Part shown: piece by piece, positions 41,290 through 51,575 of the stretch
How positions within the stretch are numbered: position 1 is the stretch's first letter
Layout: the number at the start of each line of letters is the position of its first letter
Assembly (NCBI GenBank): GCA_029948255.1
Contig: JALIZF010001883.1
Location: 744,001-808,000, forward strand
From: Telmatactis stephensoni
Taxonomy: Eukaryota; Cnidaria; Anthozoa; Actiniaria; Isophelliidae
Reading direction: 5' to 3'
Length of the DNA stretch: 64,000 nucleotides
The notes under the pieces: model-generated
Told to the model about the DNA's origin: nothing
Databases searched by the model: none
What the model saw: only the letters and a program-made list of their open reading frames with translations
Translations under genes and position numbers: made by a program

Positions 41290-42795
41290 TAAACTACCCT
41301 TCTACTACTTAGTATGAATAGCTGCTCAAAGTCTACCTCTCAAGCCTGGTCTAAAAGATCACCACCCCCTCAACTTGGTCCTACTGCAACATCTAATTTG
41401 GACAAAATGCTTACCACCATCTAGTACCCTCCCCCTAGACCTTGATACAGTGGCATGTTTTCAGATAAAATGGTCAAGATATGTTGGTAGTCTTAAGAGT
41501 TTTTTTGATTCCGTAGTTCACGAGTCAAAAAAAACAAGTAATAAAACAATTTTTAAGTTGAAGCCTTTTGTTTGACTGTCCTTTTTGCTCGCCACTGGCA
41601 CTGTGGAAGTATATATCACATATATTCTAAACAAAGCAAATGCTCTAGAGGTCTAATAATGAGGTTTGCTTGATTGCTTATTTAAAATCGGGTATTTAAA
41701 ATTTAAGAGATGCAAATTTTGCTATACAAACCAACGAATTCCAAGCCAGAACAGAGGGTTCGCAAAAGGAAAGGGATCCCTCGGTACCCAAGGAACCACC
41801 ACCAAATTCGCCCCGCATTTGGATTTCTTACCGCATTGAACAACGTGCACAGAACTCGAAAATTGAGTGTTGTAACAAGGTAATAAAGAAAGCAAGTAAA
41901 GAAAAAGATAAAATATTTTTAGGAGGTGAAAGATGCGACTTTTTTGCAGTCAAAAAAGTCCACATGATAAACGTACAACCTTTTACCAGCTCGTGAAGAT
42001 ATGTCGACTTCAAAAGGTCGCATTTTGTACCGATGTGGACAGTGTTGGTCACTTACTGTTCCTCCTGTTTTCAATTTGAGCAGAATCCGAACAATTTTCT
42101 TTTTCTTTTCGTTAGGTTCGTTCAGTTAGCTGAGTATGTCAGAAGTCGTGGTTGTTATCGATTGTGGAACATGTTCTAGCCTTTTCCGGCCCAGGGGATC
42201 GTCACCACTAGTATCAATACCAAAAACTTGTTGATTTTTCTTTAGTAATTCCATCATTATAGCAGAAATTCCCATTGCAGACACAACATCATATTTTTCA
42301 GTGAAGCAACATGAAAATCTTGGCTGGCCATCCCGCGTTGATAAAATACCACGAAAATATGTACAGTAAAAATGGGTTGTAGTTAAACGTAATTTTCTCT
42401 TCAGGAAAAATAGTTAGCTAATAGACGTTTTCAAAAATAAAAACTGCATTGTTAAAAGTCTCAGAAAATATCTTACCACCAAACGGAAAAAGTTCCGGTG
42501 CTTCTCAAATATCAACGTTTTATCACAGTTTTTCCAAAAAGTGATCGTAGCCACGTGAGTCGTCGTTCACCAAAACAAGAGGAAAAATGTTCTTTTTCAA
42601 ATTGTTTGTCTTTAAAGGGAAAGAAAATCACGAAGACACAGAACAGAACAAGGTTTTTGTATATTTATGAAAATCAATATTACTTCAAAGCGAGAAAAAA
42701 TGGCCATGTTTTGAGGCCACGCTAAAATTCAAATTTGCCGCCATTTTGGTTGTTAGGGAATGCACTTGCATAGCATCAAAGAATGACCGCGCGCT
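41290..42795. other. No gene recognised
   Basis: Several short frames occur on both strands (for example minus 42052-41828), but none has a motif, splice context or codon pattern that I trust. Confidence 0.45.
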
Positions 42796-42828
42796 AGCCT
42801 GGAACCGAATGTCCACTTCGAAACAGCC

Positions 42829-43044
42829 GTGGGGCAGTGGTACCCTGTATCGCCTCCAGTTGAAGTGAGAGAGATGCATCGATTTACTGAAAAAGTGGTA
42901 AAGGATGAAATGTATGGTATCATTCTTTGGCGTGTGCACTATATAAAGGAGCATTATGAGGAATATTCCAGACATGGGGGGCAAGTAGGAAATGAGAAGC
43001 ATGGAGGCATTTTAGATCCATATTTTTCGTTAAGAAAATATTGA
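42829..43044 (+). CDS. Small open frame, 71 residues, unrecognised
   Basis: Reads MGQWYPVSPPVEVREMHRF, then VVKDEMYGIILWRVHYIKEH. It begins in sequence similar, in inverted orientation, to 39121-39168. Composition is protein-like, but I know no family and see no splice site that would extend it. It could be a fragment of a larger element. Confidence 0.25.
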   Translation: MGQWYPVSPPVEVREMHRFTEKVVKDEMYGIILWRVHYIKEHYEEYSRHGGQVGNEKHGGILDPYFSLRKY

Positions 43045-43079
43045 TTGGAAAAGTTTACTATGAATGACAACGAAATTGA

Positions 43080-43416
43080 TAGTATAAATTTTGTGAATGT
43101 TTATCCAGTTTAGTAGTGTAGCTATCGAGGAAGAAGTTGTATTAATGGTTGTGCATCCTTAAGGGCTCTATAGGCATGTTTTTGGGCATCTAAGCTTCTG
43201 CATGCTGGAATTAGCCTTAGATGCTGAAAATGGCATATTTTGTGTTGCTATGGACATCTGTGTTTTTGCACATGCTGGAAATAGCCTTGGTGGCTATGTC
43301 ATATAGCAGATGTTGAAAATAGCATATGTGTTGCCTTTATTTTTGTGTACTAGAATTGCAATGTTTTACTGAGACATTTTATCAAAATTATATTATAACA
43401 AAATTATAACTGAATA
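43080..43416. other. No gene; weak internal repetition
   Basis: Phrases such as CATGCTGGAAATAGCC and GATGCTGAAAATGGCATAT recur two or three times, giving a degenerate repeat of about 80 bp (43195-43345). Nothing else is seen. Confidence 0.45.
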
Positions 43417-44377
43417 CCGGTTGTTTCGATCCATTGTCATTTCGATCCAGGTCGTTTCGATCCACATCTGACACATTCGATCCACCTTAAGGAGGCTTCC
43501 TACAATTTTTCTTGTGCTCGACCGGTCAACTTGAAACCCCCCAAAAAGTAACAAGTAGCATTTTGCTTTACCTAGAAGACACAGGAAAGTTAAATTTTGT
43601 TGGGACTCGGTGACCTTGGAAATTCCTATTTGCATCTCCATGATATCTTCCACTAGCTACATGTATTTATTGGAAAAAGCCTTGATCCACAAGAAGGATT
43701 GCCAGAGTAAATAACTGCTTAGCTGGCAAACTTGAAGAGTCTGAAGACTGCAGAGGACTTCAGAGCTGATATAGATTTCGTTGTACATGTTAAACTGAGA
43801 AGAGTTGAAGAACTCTTTCCGCCGCGTCTCCTTCGAGCCTTTCGAGTTTAGTGTTCATTTATTAGCCAAAAGTAACGAGCATTGATGCAGTAAGGATAAA
43901 TAAATGTTAATTATTTGTTAAACATAGTCTTTAAACAAGGAATCTTTTTATGAGCTAAATACCAAAGAATATAACGATTTCTTCACTTCGTGGCGTCCGC
44001 CATTTTGTTTTGCTTTTTTCCTCAAATCAAGGATTTGCGCTTGCAAAGCTACATGGGATTGATTCTTATCTTGAAACCCAATTCGCAATCTGATTGGCTA
44101 AAAGGATTCGGCGAGATCACCTGGCTAAACTTCGTTTCTCTTCATATTGTCACCAAAAAATTTTGCTCAAGTTTAATTTGTCCTAGTTTAAAATTCATTT
44201 GATGTTTACTGAGTTTAAAACATGCACTTAATGTTTACTTTGTAGTTAAACACTCATATAATTTTGAAAAATACATGTTTGAAGTTGTTTATATGTGTGG
44301 ATTTAAGGTGGATCGAATGTGTCAGATGTGGATCGATACGACCTGGATCGAAATGACCATGGATCGAAACAACCGGG
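43417..44377. mobile_element. MITE of about 960 bp with iterated TTTCGATCCA ends and TA duplication
   Basis: The left 73 bp (43417-43490) and right 75 bp (44302-44377) are inverted copies. Each end holds four or five spaced copies of TCGATCCA. TA flanks both sides (43415-43416, 44378-44379), which fits Tc1/mariner-type integration. The interior has no coding frame that I can support. Confidence 0.8.
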
Positions 44378-44639
44378 TACCTTCTTCAAAGGTTAAGGAT
44401 GGTGCTTTCTGGAGGGGCCAAGACAAAATGAAATTAATGGAGCTTTACCTAAAATACAAGCAAACAGAAAGATACATACCATGATTTTTGTTTTGTATTA
44501 TAGCATTGATATGTCATTAATTGAACTAGACGCATGGCTGCGTGAACTCGGGCTTCTGATTTTACGCGTATTATAGTTATTAGATATGAAAACTTAAAAA
44601 ATACTATTAAATTCCCCTTAAAAATAAACTGGGAAAGAA

Positions 44640-45035
44640 AACCACTCTTTTCCAATAACATTTGCTTTTTGTTTCTATCCATTGTTTTATACTTTGTTGC
44701 TTGTTTGATTAATATATCTTCCTTATTTGCATTGTATCTTGCTTGTGACCTTTCCAACATTAATTTCTTCTTTGGTGGTTCCATTGCTTCATAATTTTGT
44801 TTGCGACTCTGATTTTTATTTCATTTTTATCAATATTTTCACATGAACACGATAAAAACTGTATTTTATATTGTTCTATTGATTGATTTCTCTTAGCATT
44901 AAAAATGGTATCCACCAGCTTACATGTGCCTTCAATATTTCTTATATACTCAATTTGAGGCATTCTAGATTCATCATAAATTAAGAAAGAATATAAATAA
45001 TTAGATGTTCTTGTAGGTTTAAAAATACAACTCAT
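44640..45035 (-). pseudogene. C-terminal end of the protease polyprotein and start of a second basic ORF
   Basis: 45035-44760 reads CIFKPTRTSNYLYSFLIYDE, then YIRNIEGTCKLVDTIF and YKIQFLSCSCEN, and stops. It continues the protein broken at 46677 by the inserted MITE. 44784 opens an overlapping frame (MEPPKKKLMLERSQARYNAN, KYKTMDRNKKQML), the Lys-rich start typical of the following ORF in such elements. Homology stops near 44640, where other sequence takes over. No catalytic motif is present here. Confidence 0.5.
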
Positions 45036-45040
45036 GCAAT

Positions 45041-46673
45041 AGAGTGCAAATAATATACCCGTGAAATAGATAGCTAACTAACTAATTCCTAATTAGGTGC
45101 TATGTGTTGCCTAAGTTTAATTAGCTAGGAAATAGGCGAGCCGTGACGAGTATAGGCAAGTGTACGTGCGCGACGCGCAGATTCTAGACTATTGAAGACC
45201 GTTAACGACACATAAAAATACTCACAAAAACTGAAACAACTATTTCAGAGTGCTTACAATATATCCTTGAAAAACTTTGCAAACAAAATTGTGCAATTTA
45301 GACAAATTACAAAACTTAGAAATAAGTGAAGCATGAAAAGCACGTTCACACGGACTATAAAGAACGACAATAAACATCAAAAACGGCTCAACGCACCCTT
45401 AGCTTTATTCGTAAAATCCCGCCGTTTCTCCCAAAAGAAACGAGTCAAACACAGCTAAATGTAAGTCACGACAACAGACATGCACCAGAAATGGCTCAAC
45501 GCACCCTTAACTTTATTAATAATTCCCGCTTTCTCCCACAAGAAACGAGTCAAACACAGCTAAATTCTGTAAATTAAGGTAACAACAACAGACACAAGAA
45601 ATGGCTCAACGCACCCTTAGCTTTATTTAATAATTCCCACTTTCTTCCACAAGAAACGAGTCAAACACAGCTGAATAAAAATAACGACAACAGACACAAG
45701 AAACGAGTCAAATGCACCCTAAGCTTTATTCAAAAATCCCGCCGTTTCTCCCAAAAGAAACGAGTCAAACACAGCTAAATTATAATAACGACAACAGACA
45801 CAAGAAACGAGTCAAACGCCGCACTCTTAGCTTTATTCAAAAAACCCCACTCCCACAGGAGAAGAATCAAACGCAGCTAAATTACAATAACGACGACTCA
45901 AGAAATGAGTCAAACGCACCCTTAGCTTTATTCAAAAAAAATTCCCGCTTTCTCCCACAAAAGACGAGTCAAACACAGCTAAATTCAAGTAACGACAACA
46001 GACACAAGAAACGAGTCAAACGCACCCTTAGCTTTATTCAAAAATCCCGCCGTTTCTCCCACAAGAGACGAGTCAAACACAGCAAAATTGAAATAACGAC
46101 AACAGACACAAGGTTTATTCACAAATCCCGCTTTCTTCCAAACAAAATGAGTCAAACACAGCAAAAATACAATAACGACAACAGAGACAAGAGATGAGTC
46201 AAACACAAGGACATTAACAAAACTAACCAAAAGTGATACGCTCTTGGAAGTAACTATATGCATCCATGACTTGCTTCACGGCTAGTAGAAGACCTGCCAA
46301 ACTTGTTGCTCTTGTACATTTGCACGTGCAATAGGCACCTTCACGGCTCGCTTACTTCTTAACACTAAATAGTCTAGTGACAAAATTGTGCAAATTTGTG
46401 CAATTTCTTACAAAGTTTTTCATGGATTACTGTAAGCACTCTATTGTGCATGATTTTTCAAGTCATAATTCGACAGATGTTCGCTTTTTTGACAAGTTCA
46501 GCTCAAAAATAATATACATGTTAGAAAACACGTCAATTTGCGTACTGAGTCGTTGATCTAGCAAAAGCCCGTGCAACTGTTATGCCTGACTGAATTCCTA
46601 TGTCTTGTCTAATTAAGCACTAACTATCACCTAATTAATCCTATCTATTTCACGGGTATATTATTTGCACTCT
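45041..46673. mobile_element. MITE of 1.63 kb with an internal tandem array
   Basis: Ends are inverted: AGAGTGCAAATAATATACCC(GTGAAATAGATAG) on both sides, with weaker inner pairing (GGCGAGCCGTGA at 45136 against TCACGGCTCGCT at 46331). AT lies at 45039-45040 and 46674-46675. About half of the interior is a tandem array (45386-46205). It interrupts a coding segment of the Helitron-associated-type element. Confidence 0.85.
45386..46205. repeat. Tandem array with about 100-bp units, roughly eight copies
   Basis: Units share AGAAACGAGTCAAACGCACC, CTTAGCTTTATTCAAAAAT, CCCGC(CG)TTTCTCCCA and ATAACGACAACAGACACAAG. Each unit carries two copies of the AAGAAACGAGTCAAACxCA word. Small indels between units break any long frame. 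Confidence 0.9.
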
Positions 46674-46676
46674 ATG

Positions 46677-48289
46677 AAGAAAGCCATAACAAAAATCCAG
46701 TGCATTTAGCATCATGATTGCTTATTATAACATTTTTGAGAATGGATTTGCTTTCAGGTGAATCAGATAGTTCTCCCTGTGTAATATTACTGCATAGAAG
46801 AGTTACTTCAGCTCCACACACATTAATACTGTTTGGTATATCACCTGGCGTTATGTAATTTTGGATTTTTTGATAATTGTTTACCACCATCTATAATGCT
46901 ACTTAATGTGTTTGAATTCCAGTAACTACATGACTTCATTATAGAGTAGCAAATTGAATAGACAGCTACATTACAACTCGGGTTGAAATTACTGCACTCT
47001 TGCAAACAGCTTCCATTGTCATGTACATTACTTTGGACTTTGTGAATTTTTACTCCTTTAACCTCAAATATATCATTGTTATGTACACTTTGAAAGTACT
47101 GAATTAAGCTATTAACCGAGGACAATTCTAGTAGCACACATGCACCGTTGATATTGCTTCTTCCATATAAATCCCTTGCATGTGAGTCAAATACTTTGAA
47201 ACCTATATTTCCATGACAATATATAGCAACAGCGGAAGACCCTATTGTTAATATAAAACTTGTAAAATTGTCAGACATTAAAAATTGAAGTGCCATTTCT
47301 AATGAAGTACAGTCGTCATATCCTTCTATTGTGGTCTCTAGATGTACATTGCCTGTAAAAGTCTCACTGAATTGAAGTTCATAGTCAGTATCGAACACAT
47401 CTAACACTGTTGGCAACTCTGTTTGCAAAAGAAATCCTGTCTTGCTGATTGAGACAATCTTGAATACAGCTGATTTCCAATATTCATGATATTTACAAGG
47501 TCATAAGACGAATTGATTCCATGGTTGGTATTCTAAATCAAAGAACATAAACTCATTGCAACACATTGTTGTCCTGCATTTTGCCCAAAAATAGCAACAT
47601 TACCTTGGCTATATGGAGCTGCTATTGTTTTGCTTGGATCAACAGTAGGACCAGGGTTCTTTTCTATATCATTGTATAGTTTCGATTGACAACAATTTAC
47701 TACATGTAACTGAGACTTATACAGAAACATTGGTCTATTACAAGAAAACAATGATATATATTGACCAGCTCTATATCTGAAGCTTAGTCCTCTAGAACTG
47801 AGTCTGTGTTGTGATTTTCCTCTTAAACTTTGTATAGCATTGAGCATGTTTTTTACCCTTTGAACATTTAATATAGGAATGTATCTTTGAGGACTTGGGT
47901 ATATTTGAACGTATTACATTGTACACAGACTGTCTTAACTTTCTACATTTATTCTTGAGGCTTTTTAGTGTTCGTACTGCTATTCTACTCGGTGCACGAT
48001 CACGTTTAAACAATGTTTCATGAGTACGTAGCTTAACATGTATCATTATAATGTATAATGTATAATTATAATAAACATACTTTGAATAACGAGATCTAGT
48101 ATTCTCTGTAATATTTATTGTGACAGTAACATCATTGTATACATGTACAGTCAAATCATTAGCTTTATCTAATATATTACAGTCGTTGAGCGATGAATTC
48201 ACAATAGTTCCACAATAAACATCAACGCTTGGTACAAAGCAATCGACTAAAAATACATGTGCTAGTAAAATAAGTACAGTTAATATCAT
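46677..48289 (-). pseudogene. Leader + 2A peptide + USP/OTU-like cysteine protease domain
   Basis: 48289-47792 starts with a signal-like hydrophobic segment (MILTVLILLAHVFLVDCF) and becomes strongly basic. A one-base shift near 47.83 kb leads into 47847-47533, where KLYNDIEKNPGPTV matches the 2A ribosome-skipping consensus D-[VI]-E-x-N-P-G-P. The new product would begin at the final Pro. It then has GQNAGQQCVAMSL (candidate catalytic Cys), an in-frame TAG, a frame change, and 47428-46841 with GFKVFDSHARDLYG (candidate catalytic His in DSH) and ACVLLELSS. Cys plus xFDSHxRD resembles ubiquitin-specific or tegument-type (C76) proteases. At least one stop and three frameshifts make this copy inactive. 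46890-46677 continues with INVCGAEVTLL and CTGFLLWLSS, up to the MITE. Confidence 0.6.
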
Positions 48290-49593
48290 ACAGCCAGCGA
48301 AAAAATGTCCATTCGCAGTGATTAACAGATAAAAAAAGAAAAAAAAAAAAGTAACAAAAGAATATTTACCGCTATGATAGAAAAATGGTAGAAACTAGTA
48401 AAAACTAGTGTAGACTGCGTCGGTGTATATAGCAAACAAGTGGATAGGAAGATAATTTATAACACCGTGTGGAGTGTGATTAAAAATACTGACGTTTCGG
48501 ACGTTAGTCCTTCGTCGGAGTAAAGTGAATATGATAGAAATGTTCATTGGAAAGGTGGCTTTGCTTTGAGAGTCACATGGCGTAGTTCTGACATCTTCGC
48601 CTACAATTCTTGCAATTCTCCTTTGTTCCTCGCTAAAATTGTGTTGAGATTCAGCAATAAGGTCCTTTGTACATCCATAGTTCACATACGATTCGTCAGA
48701 GGTGGTTGTTTCAGAAGTATAGATAGATAGTAGCGTGTTTGAGATAAGTTTAGCTTGGTTCACGATAAGTTTCACGCTGGAATGTTCGCTGGAATGTTCG
48801 CGGCCTCGAATAAATAAGGTTCGACCCGTTCCGAAAACGCTCGACATCTTTTACGTTGGGTCTACTGCGAACGGTGTGTGCATTTGTAAGTGGTTTGAAC
48901 GTACTAGATAACGATAACTTCTCCATAACTTCGACAGCAGTCAAGAAGAACATTCAACAAATATGGCGACACAACACATCGATGATGGTGATCGACCACA
49001 TGAGGCAATCACGTGATAGCTATTGACACGTGATTGCTTGTTTGTGGCTGAAGAAAAACATGAACAACAACACTCTCGAATTTATACCTCGGGCATTCCA
49101 CAGGAAGCCCGAGTAAATAGTTCTAGCTTCCTCTCTTGTGAAGAAAGCATGATGTCAAGAAGTAGATGATGCTTCAAGCATCATTGTTATTGTATGCATG
49201 TCTATGAAGGCATGTCTCGTGTTTTAAATGGTCCTATGAGGTGGAGTATTAATGGTGAGTAAATGCAATATCATGATAATATTGGACCTTTAAACTGAAT
49301 AATTGCAAAGTAAGTAAAATCAATCTAGTCAGGGTGATATATTGCACCAAAGTATTATACGTTGATTTTATAGCTAAATATCAGAGAATCAGAGAATCAG
49401 AGAACAAGCTTGTGTCAGTTTTGTGATCAAATTATTTTGTACAGGAATTTCAACGAAATATCTGGAACTCAACATATACGCATGCACCTGAGAAGATCAC
49501 AAAATATACTATGACTAGCTTATTCTCTGGATATTTAGCTTTTTAATGGCGTATAATAATGACCGCGTGAAGAGTTGCAGTCAACTAGTTCAG
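48290..49593. other. No gene supported; short hairpins
   Basis: A minus-strand frame of 150 codons (48847-48395) contains a CCGACGAAGGACTAACGTCC stem (48496-48524) of the kind found at ends of some retroelements, which argues against it being protein-coding. GCAATCACGTG at 49005-49015 pairs with CACGTGATTGC at 49027-49037. Nothing else is seen up to 49.6 kb. Confidence 0.45.
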
Positions 49594-49785
49594 TCATTTT
49601 ATAATTGTTGTGCCACCCTCTTTTTTATGTTCTTTGTGCAGTACTTCACTGCACTCCAGGCTTTTGTCTATGCACCTTAGACAGGCGTCTTTTCCTGGTA
49701 GTCTTTTCAAGTGGAGGTACTTTCCCAGGTGTTCTAACACTGCCTTCTTCTCCTCGTTAGTCCAACGGACATTGCCGAATTTCAT
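49594..49785 (-). pseudogene. Fragment with an RWTxEEKxAV...LPGKxxC domain
   Basis: The 63-residue frame reads MKFGNVRWTNEEKKAVLEHL, then LHLKRLPGKDACLRCIDKSL. This matches a short C-terminal domain (R-W-T/S-x2-E-K-x2-V...LPGK-x2-C-x2-C) that I know from uncharacterised repeat-associated proteins of cnidarians and fish. Only this domain is present, with no upstream exon, so it is called a fragment. Confidence 0.45.
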
Positions 49786-49893
49786 ACCGTGAGGGCCTGG
49801 GAACGAATCCGGACAAAATGTTCAAGATGGCGGACTTACGTAGTTTCAGTTTAAGCTCACAAGTTGTTTTTTACTCAAATTTTTCGAGCTGCC

Positions 49894-51467
49894 ATGTCAA
49901 GTAGAAAGTGGCATTGGAATTGTGCAGGATCTCTGTGTACAAATACCTGGAGATCGACTATTCCCGGCCTAAAATTTTATTATCTTCGAGATATAAAATG
50001 CAAAGACAACTTGAGGGCTGCATACTTGAACGTGTTAAAGAATGGCAGCATAAACTGGGAAAAGGCAGTCATATGCTCTCAACATTGGACAAGCGGAGAG
50101 AGGAAAAGTATTGAAGATCTTCCGGATGTTGTGTGTTCTCCTGAATATCTAAGAAAACTTGAAAAATCGAAATTAAAGTCAAGAAAAAGGACCAAACGCC
50201 TCATCTCTGCGAAACGTTTATTAGACCTAAAACATGGTCTTCGCAACAAACCCAAGAAAAGGAGAGTGCTCGTGAGAAAGTTAGCAGAAGCCAAGTCTCA
50301 GTTCAATGATCCTCAAAAAAGTATTGAGGAAGAACTTCAGGCAAAGCTATTAGAAAAAGAAGAAGAGATTGCAAAACAACAGAATCAAATAGAAGATCTT
50401 CTAGAGAGACAAAACGAACAACAAAGAAAGATTTGTAAAGTTGTGTCAGATCTGGAAAAAGGACAATTTAAATATGCTAACCTAAGAGCACAACCTAATA
50501 AGTTCTTTGAATTGACTGGACTTTCAACAAATGAGTTTGACTGTCTTTACAAATGTGTTGAACCATATACCCATCTTCTGCAATATCCAGATTGTTTAAG
50601 CCAGGGGTTTAAGACAAAGGACAGGTGTCTTGATCAGAGAACCGAGTTAATGTCTTTTTTAGCAATATGTAGACATTCCCTGCATCTCACTGTTGCAGCC
50701 TGGATTACTCAGGTAAAGATTCCTTATAATAGTTACAATGTGTCAATTCTCACTTAATCACTTTAAAATAACAATATCTATATCTCATTTTCTTATAGAC
50801 AAGCACTGGTACCATGTCAAGAATTTTCACAGCATGGGTAGTGTTTTTATCCACCTTATTTGAAAGCCTTGACCTGAGCCCATTGCCAGGATTTGTAGAG
50901 GCATTTCTTCCTAAAGTATTTCAAGACTCAAGCTTTGATGAAACAGAGGCACTAGGGGATGCTACTGAGACCTGGATAGGACAATCAGAGAATTTTGATG
51001 TCAACAACATAACCTTTAGCAACTACAAAAATCACACTACAGGAAAAACATCAGTTTGGATCTATCCCCATGGTGGCCTGTTGTGCTGCAGTGATACCTA
51101 CCCTGGCAGTATATCAGACAGGGATATAACTGAACAGAGTGGAGTTCTTGAAAAAATTAATAAAGGCAAGTTAGTTTTGACAGACAAGGGCTTTGACATT
51201 TTAGAACTGTGTCTCAAGAAAGGGATTTTACACAACAGACCTCCAATGAAATTAGATATTCAATATGAACAGGCAGAAATCAGTGAGAACTTTGACATCG
51301 CAACGCTTAGAATATACAATGAGAACTATATTGGCAGAATGCGTGACTGGACCATACTAAACAGTTGTTGGCCAATGACCAGAATTGACATCCTTGGTCA
51401 CTGTTTTAAAGTGTTTGCACATATTGTAAACATACTGAAGTCTCCTGTTGGACCAAAAGATAAATAG
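49894..51467 (+). CDS. TE2 THAP-domain DDE_4-type transposase, two exons, open
   Basis: Exon 1 is 49894-50712 and exon 2 is 50800-51467, with GTAAAG/CTTATAG joining TQ to TSTGTMSRIF; 495 residues. The N-terminus has a THAP-like finger (CAGSLC, PGLKFYYLRD, NWEKAVICSQHW). A Lys-rich linker and a coiled coil (~160-205) follow, then FFELTGLSTNEFDCLY. The nuclease has DATETWIG, FSNYKNHTTGKT, GSISDRDIT, LTDKGF and NENYIGRMRDW, giving D, D and E. A DDE_4-type enzyme cuts and joins transposon ends; the THAP finger would bind them. I chose MSSRK as the start because the THAP cysteines follow at the usual distance; an upstream in-frame Met exists at 49864. Unlike the TE1 enzyme, no stop or frameshift is seen. 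Confidence 0.8.
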
Positions 51468-51479
51468 TCAGTCTAAAGT

Positions 51480-51575
51480 AATTCATAAGATATTTTTTTC
51501 TTTTCTTTTTTTTTAATTCTTTTTTTGATATTTATTTATTTATTTATTTATTTTTTATTTATTTATTTATTTGGC
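51480..51575. repeat. T-rich and (ATTT)n tract between convergent genes
   Basis: A T-rich run followed by about ten ATTT units separates the stop codons of the transposase (+) and YqaJ (-) genes. Poly(A) signals on either strand could fall here. Confidence 0.85.

Larger units (their letters stand above)
44600..48289 (-). mobile_element. Decayed element encoding a 2A-linked protease-like polyprotein (Helitron-associated type)
   Basis: On the minus strand: a secreted/basic leader (48289-47792), a 2A peptide (47671-47648), a cysteine-protease-like domain (47647-46890), a further conserved part (46890-46677 and 45035-44762) and the start of a second basic ORF (44784-44640). I associate this set with N-terminal proteins of large Helitron-type elements in marine animals; the Rep and helicase parts are not in the window, so the assignment is tentative. 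A 1.6-kb MITE (45041-46673) splits it. Confidence 0.5.

Noticed and set aside
44449..44784. 111-codon minus-strand frame taken as one protein
   Set aside because: Only its first 50 codons resemble the Helitron-associated ORF start; the remainder enters unrelated sequence.
45386..46205. CRISPR-like array
   Set aside because: The units are whole ~100-bp tandem copies, with no constant repeat alternating with unique spacers, in a eukaryotic MITE.
45712..46263. Open frames of 90-160 codons in the 45-46 kb array on both strands
   Set aside because: They are translations of the tandem array inside a MITE and appear on both strands.
48395..48847. 150-codon minus-strand open frame
   Set aside because: No domain, and it runs through a palindromic stem (CCGACGAAGGACTAACGTCC) typical of untranslated repeat ends.
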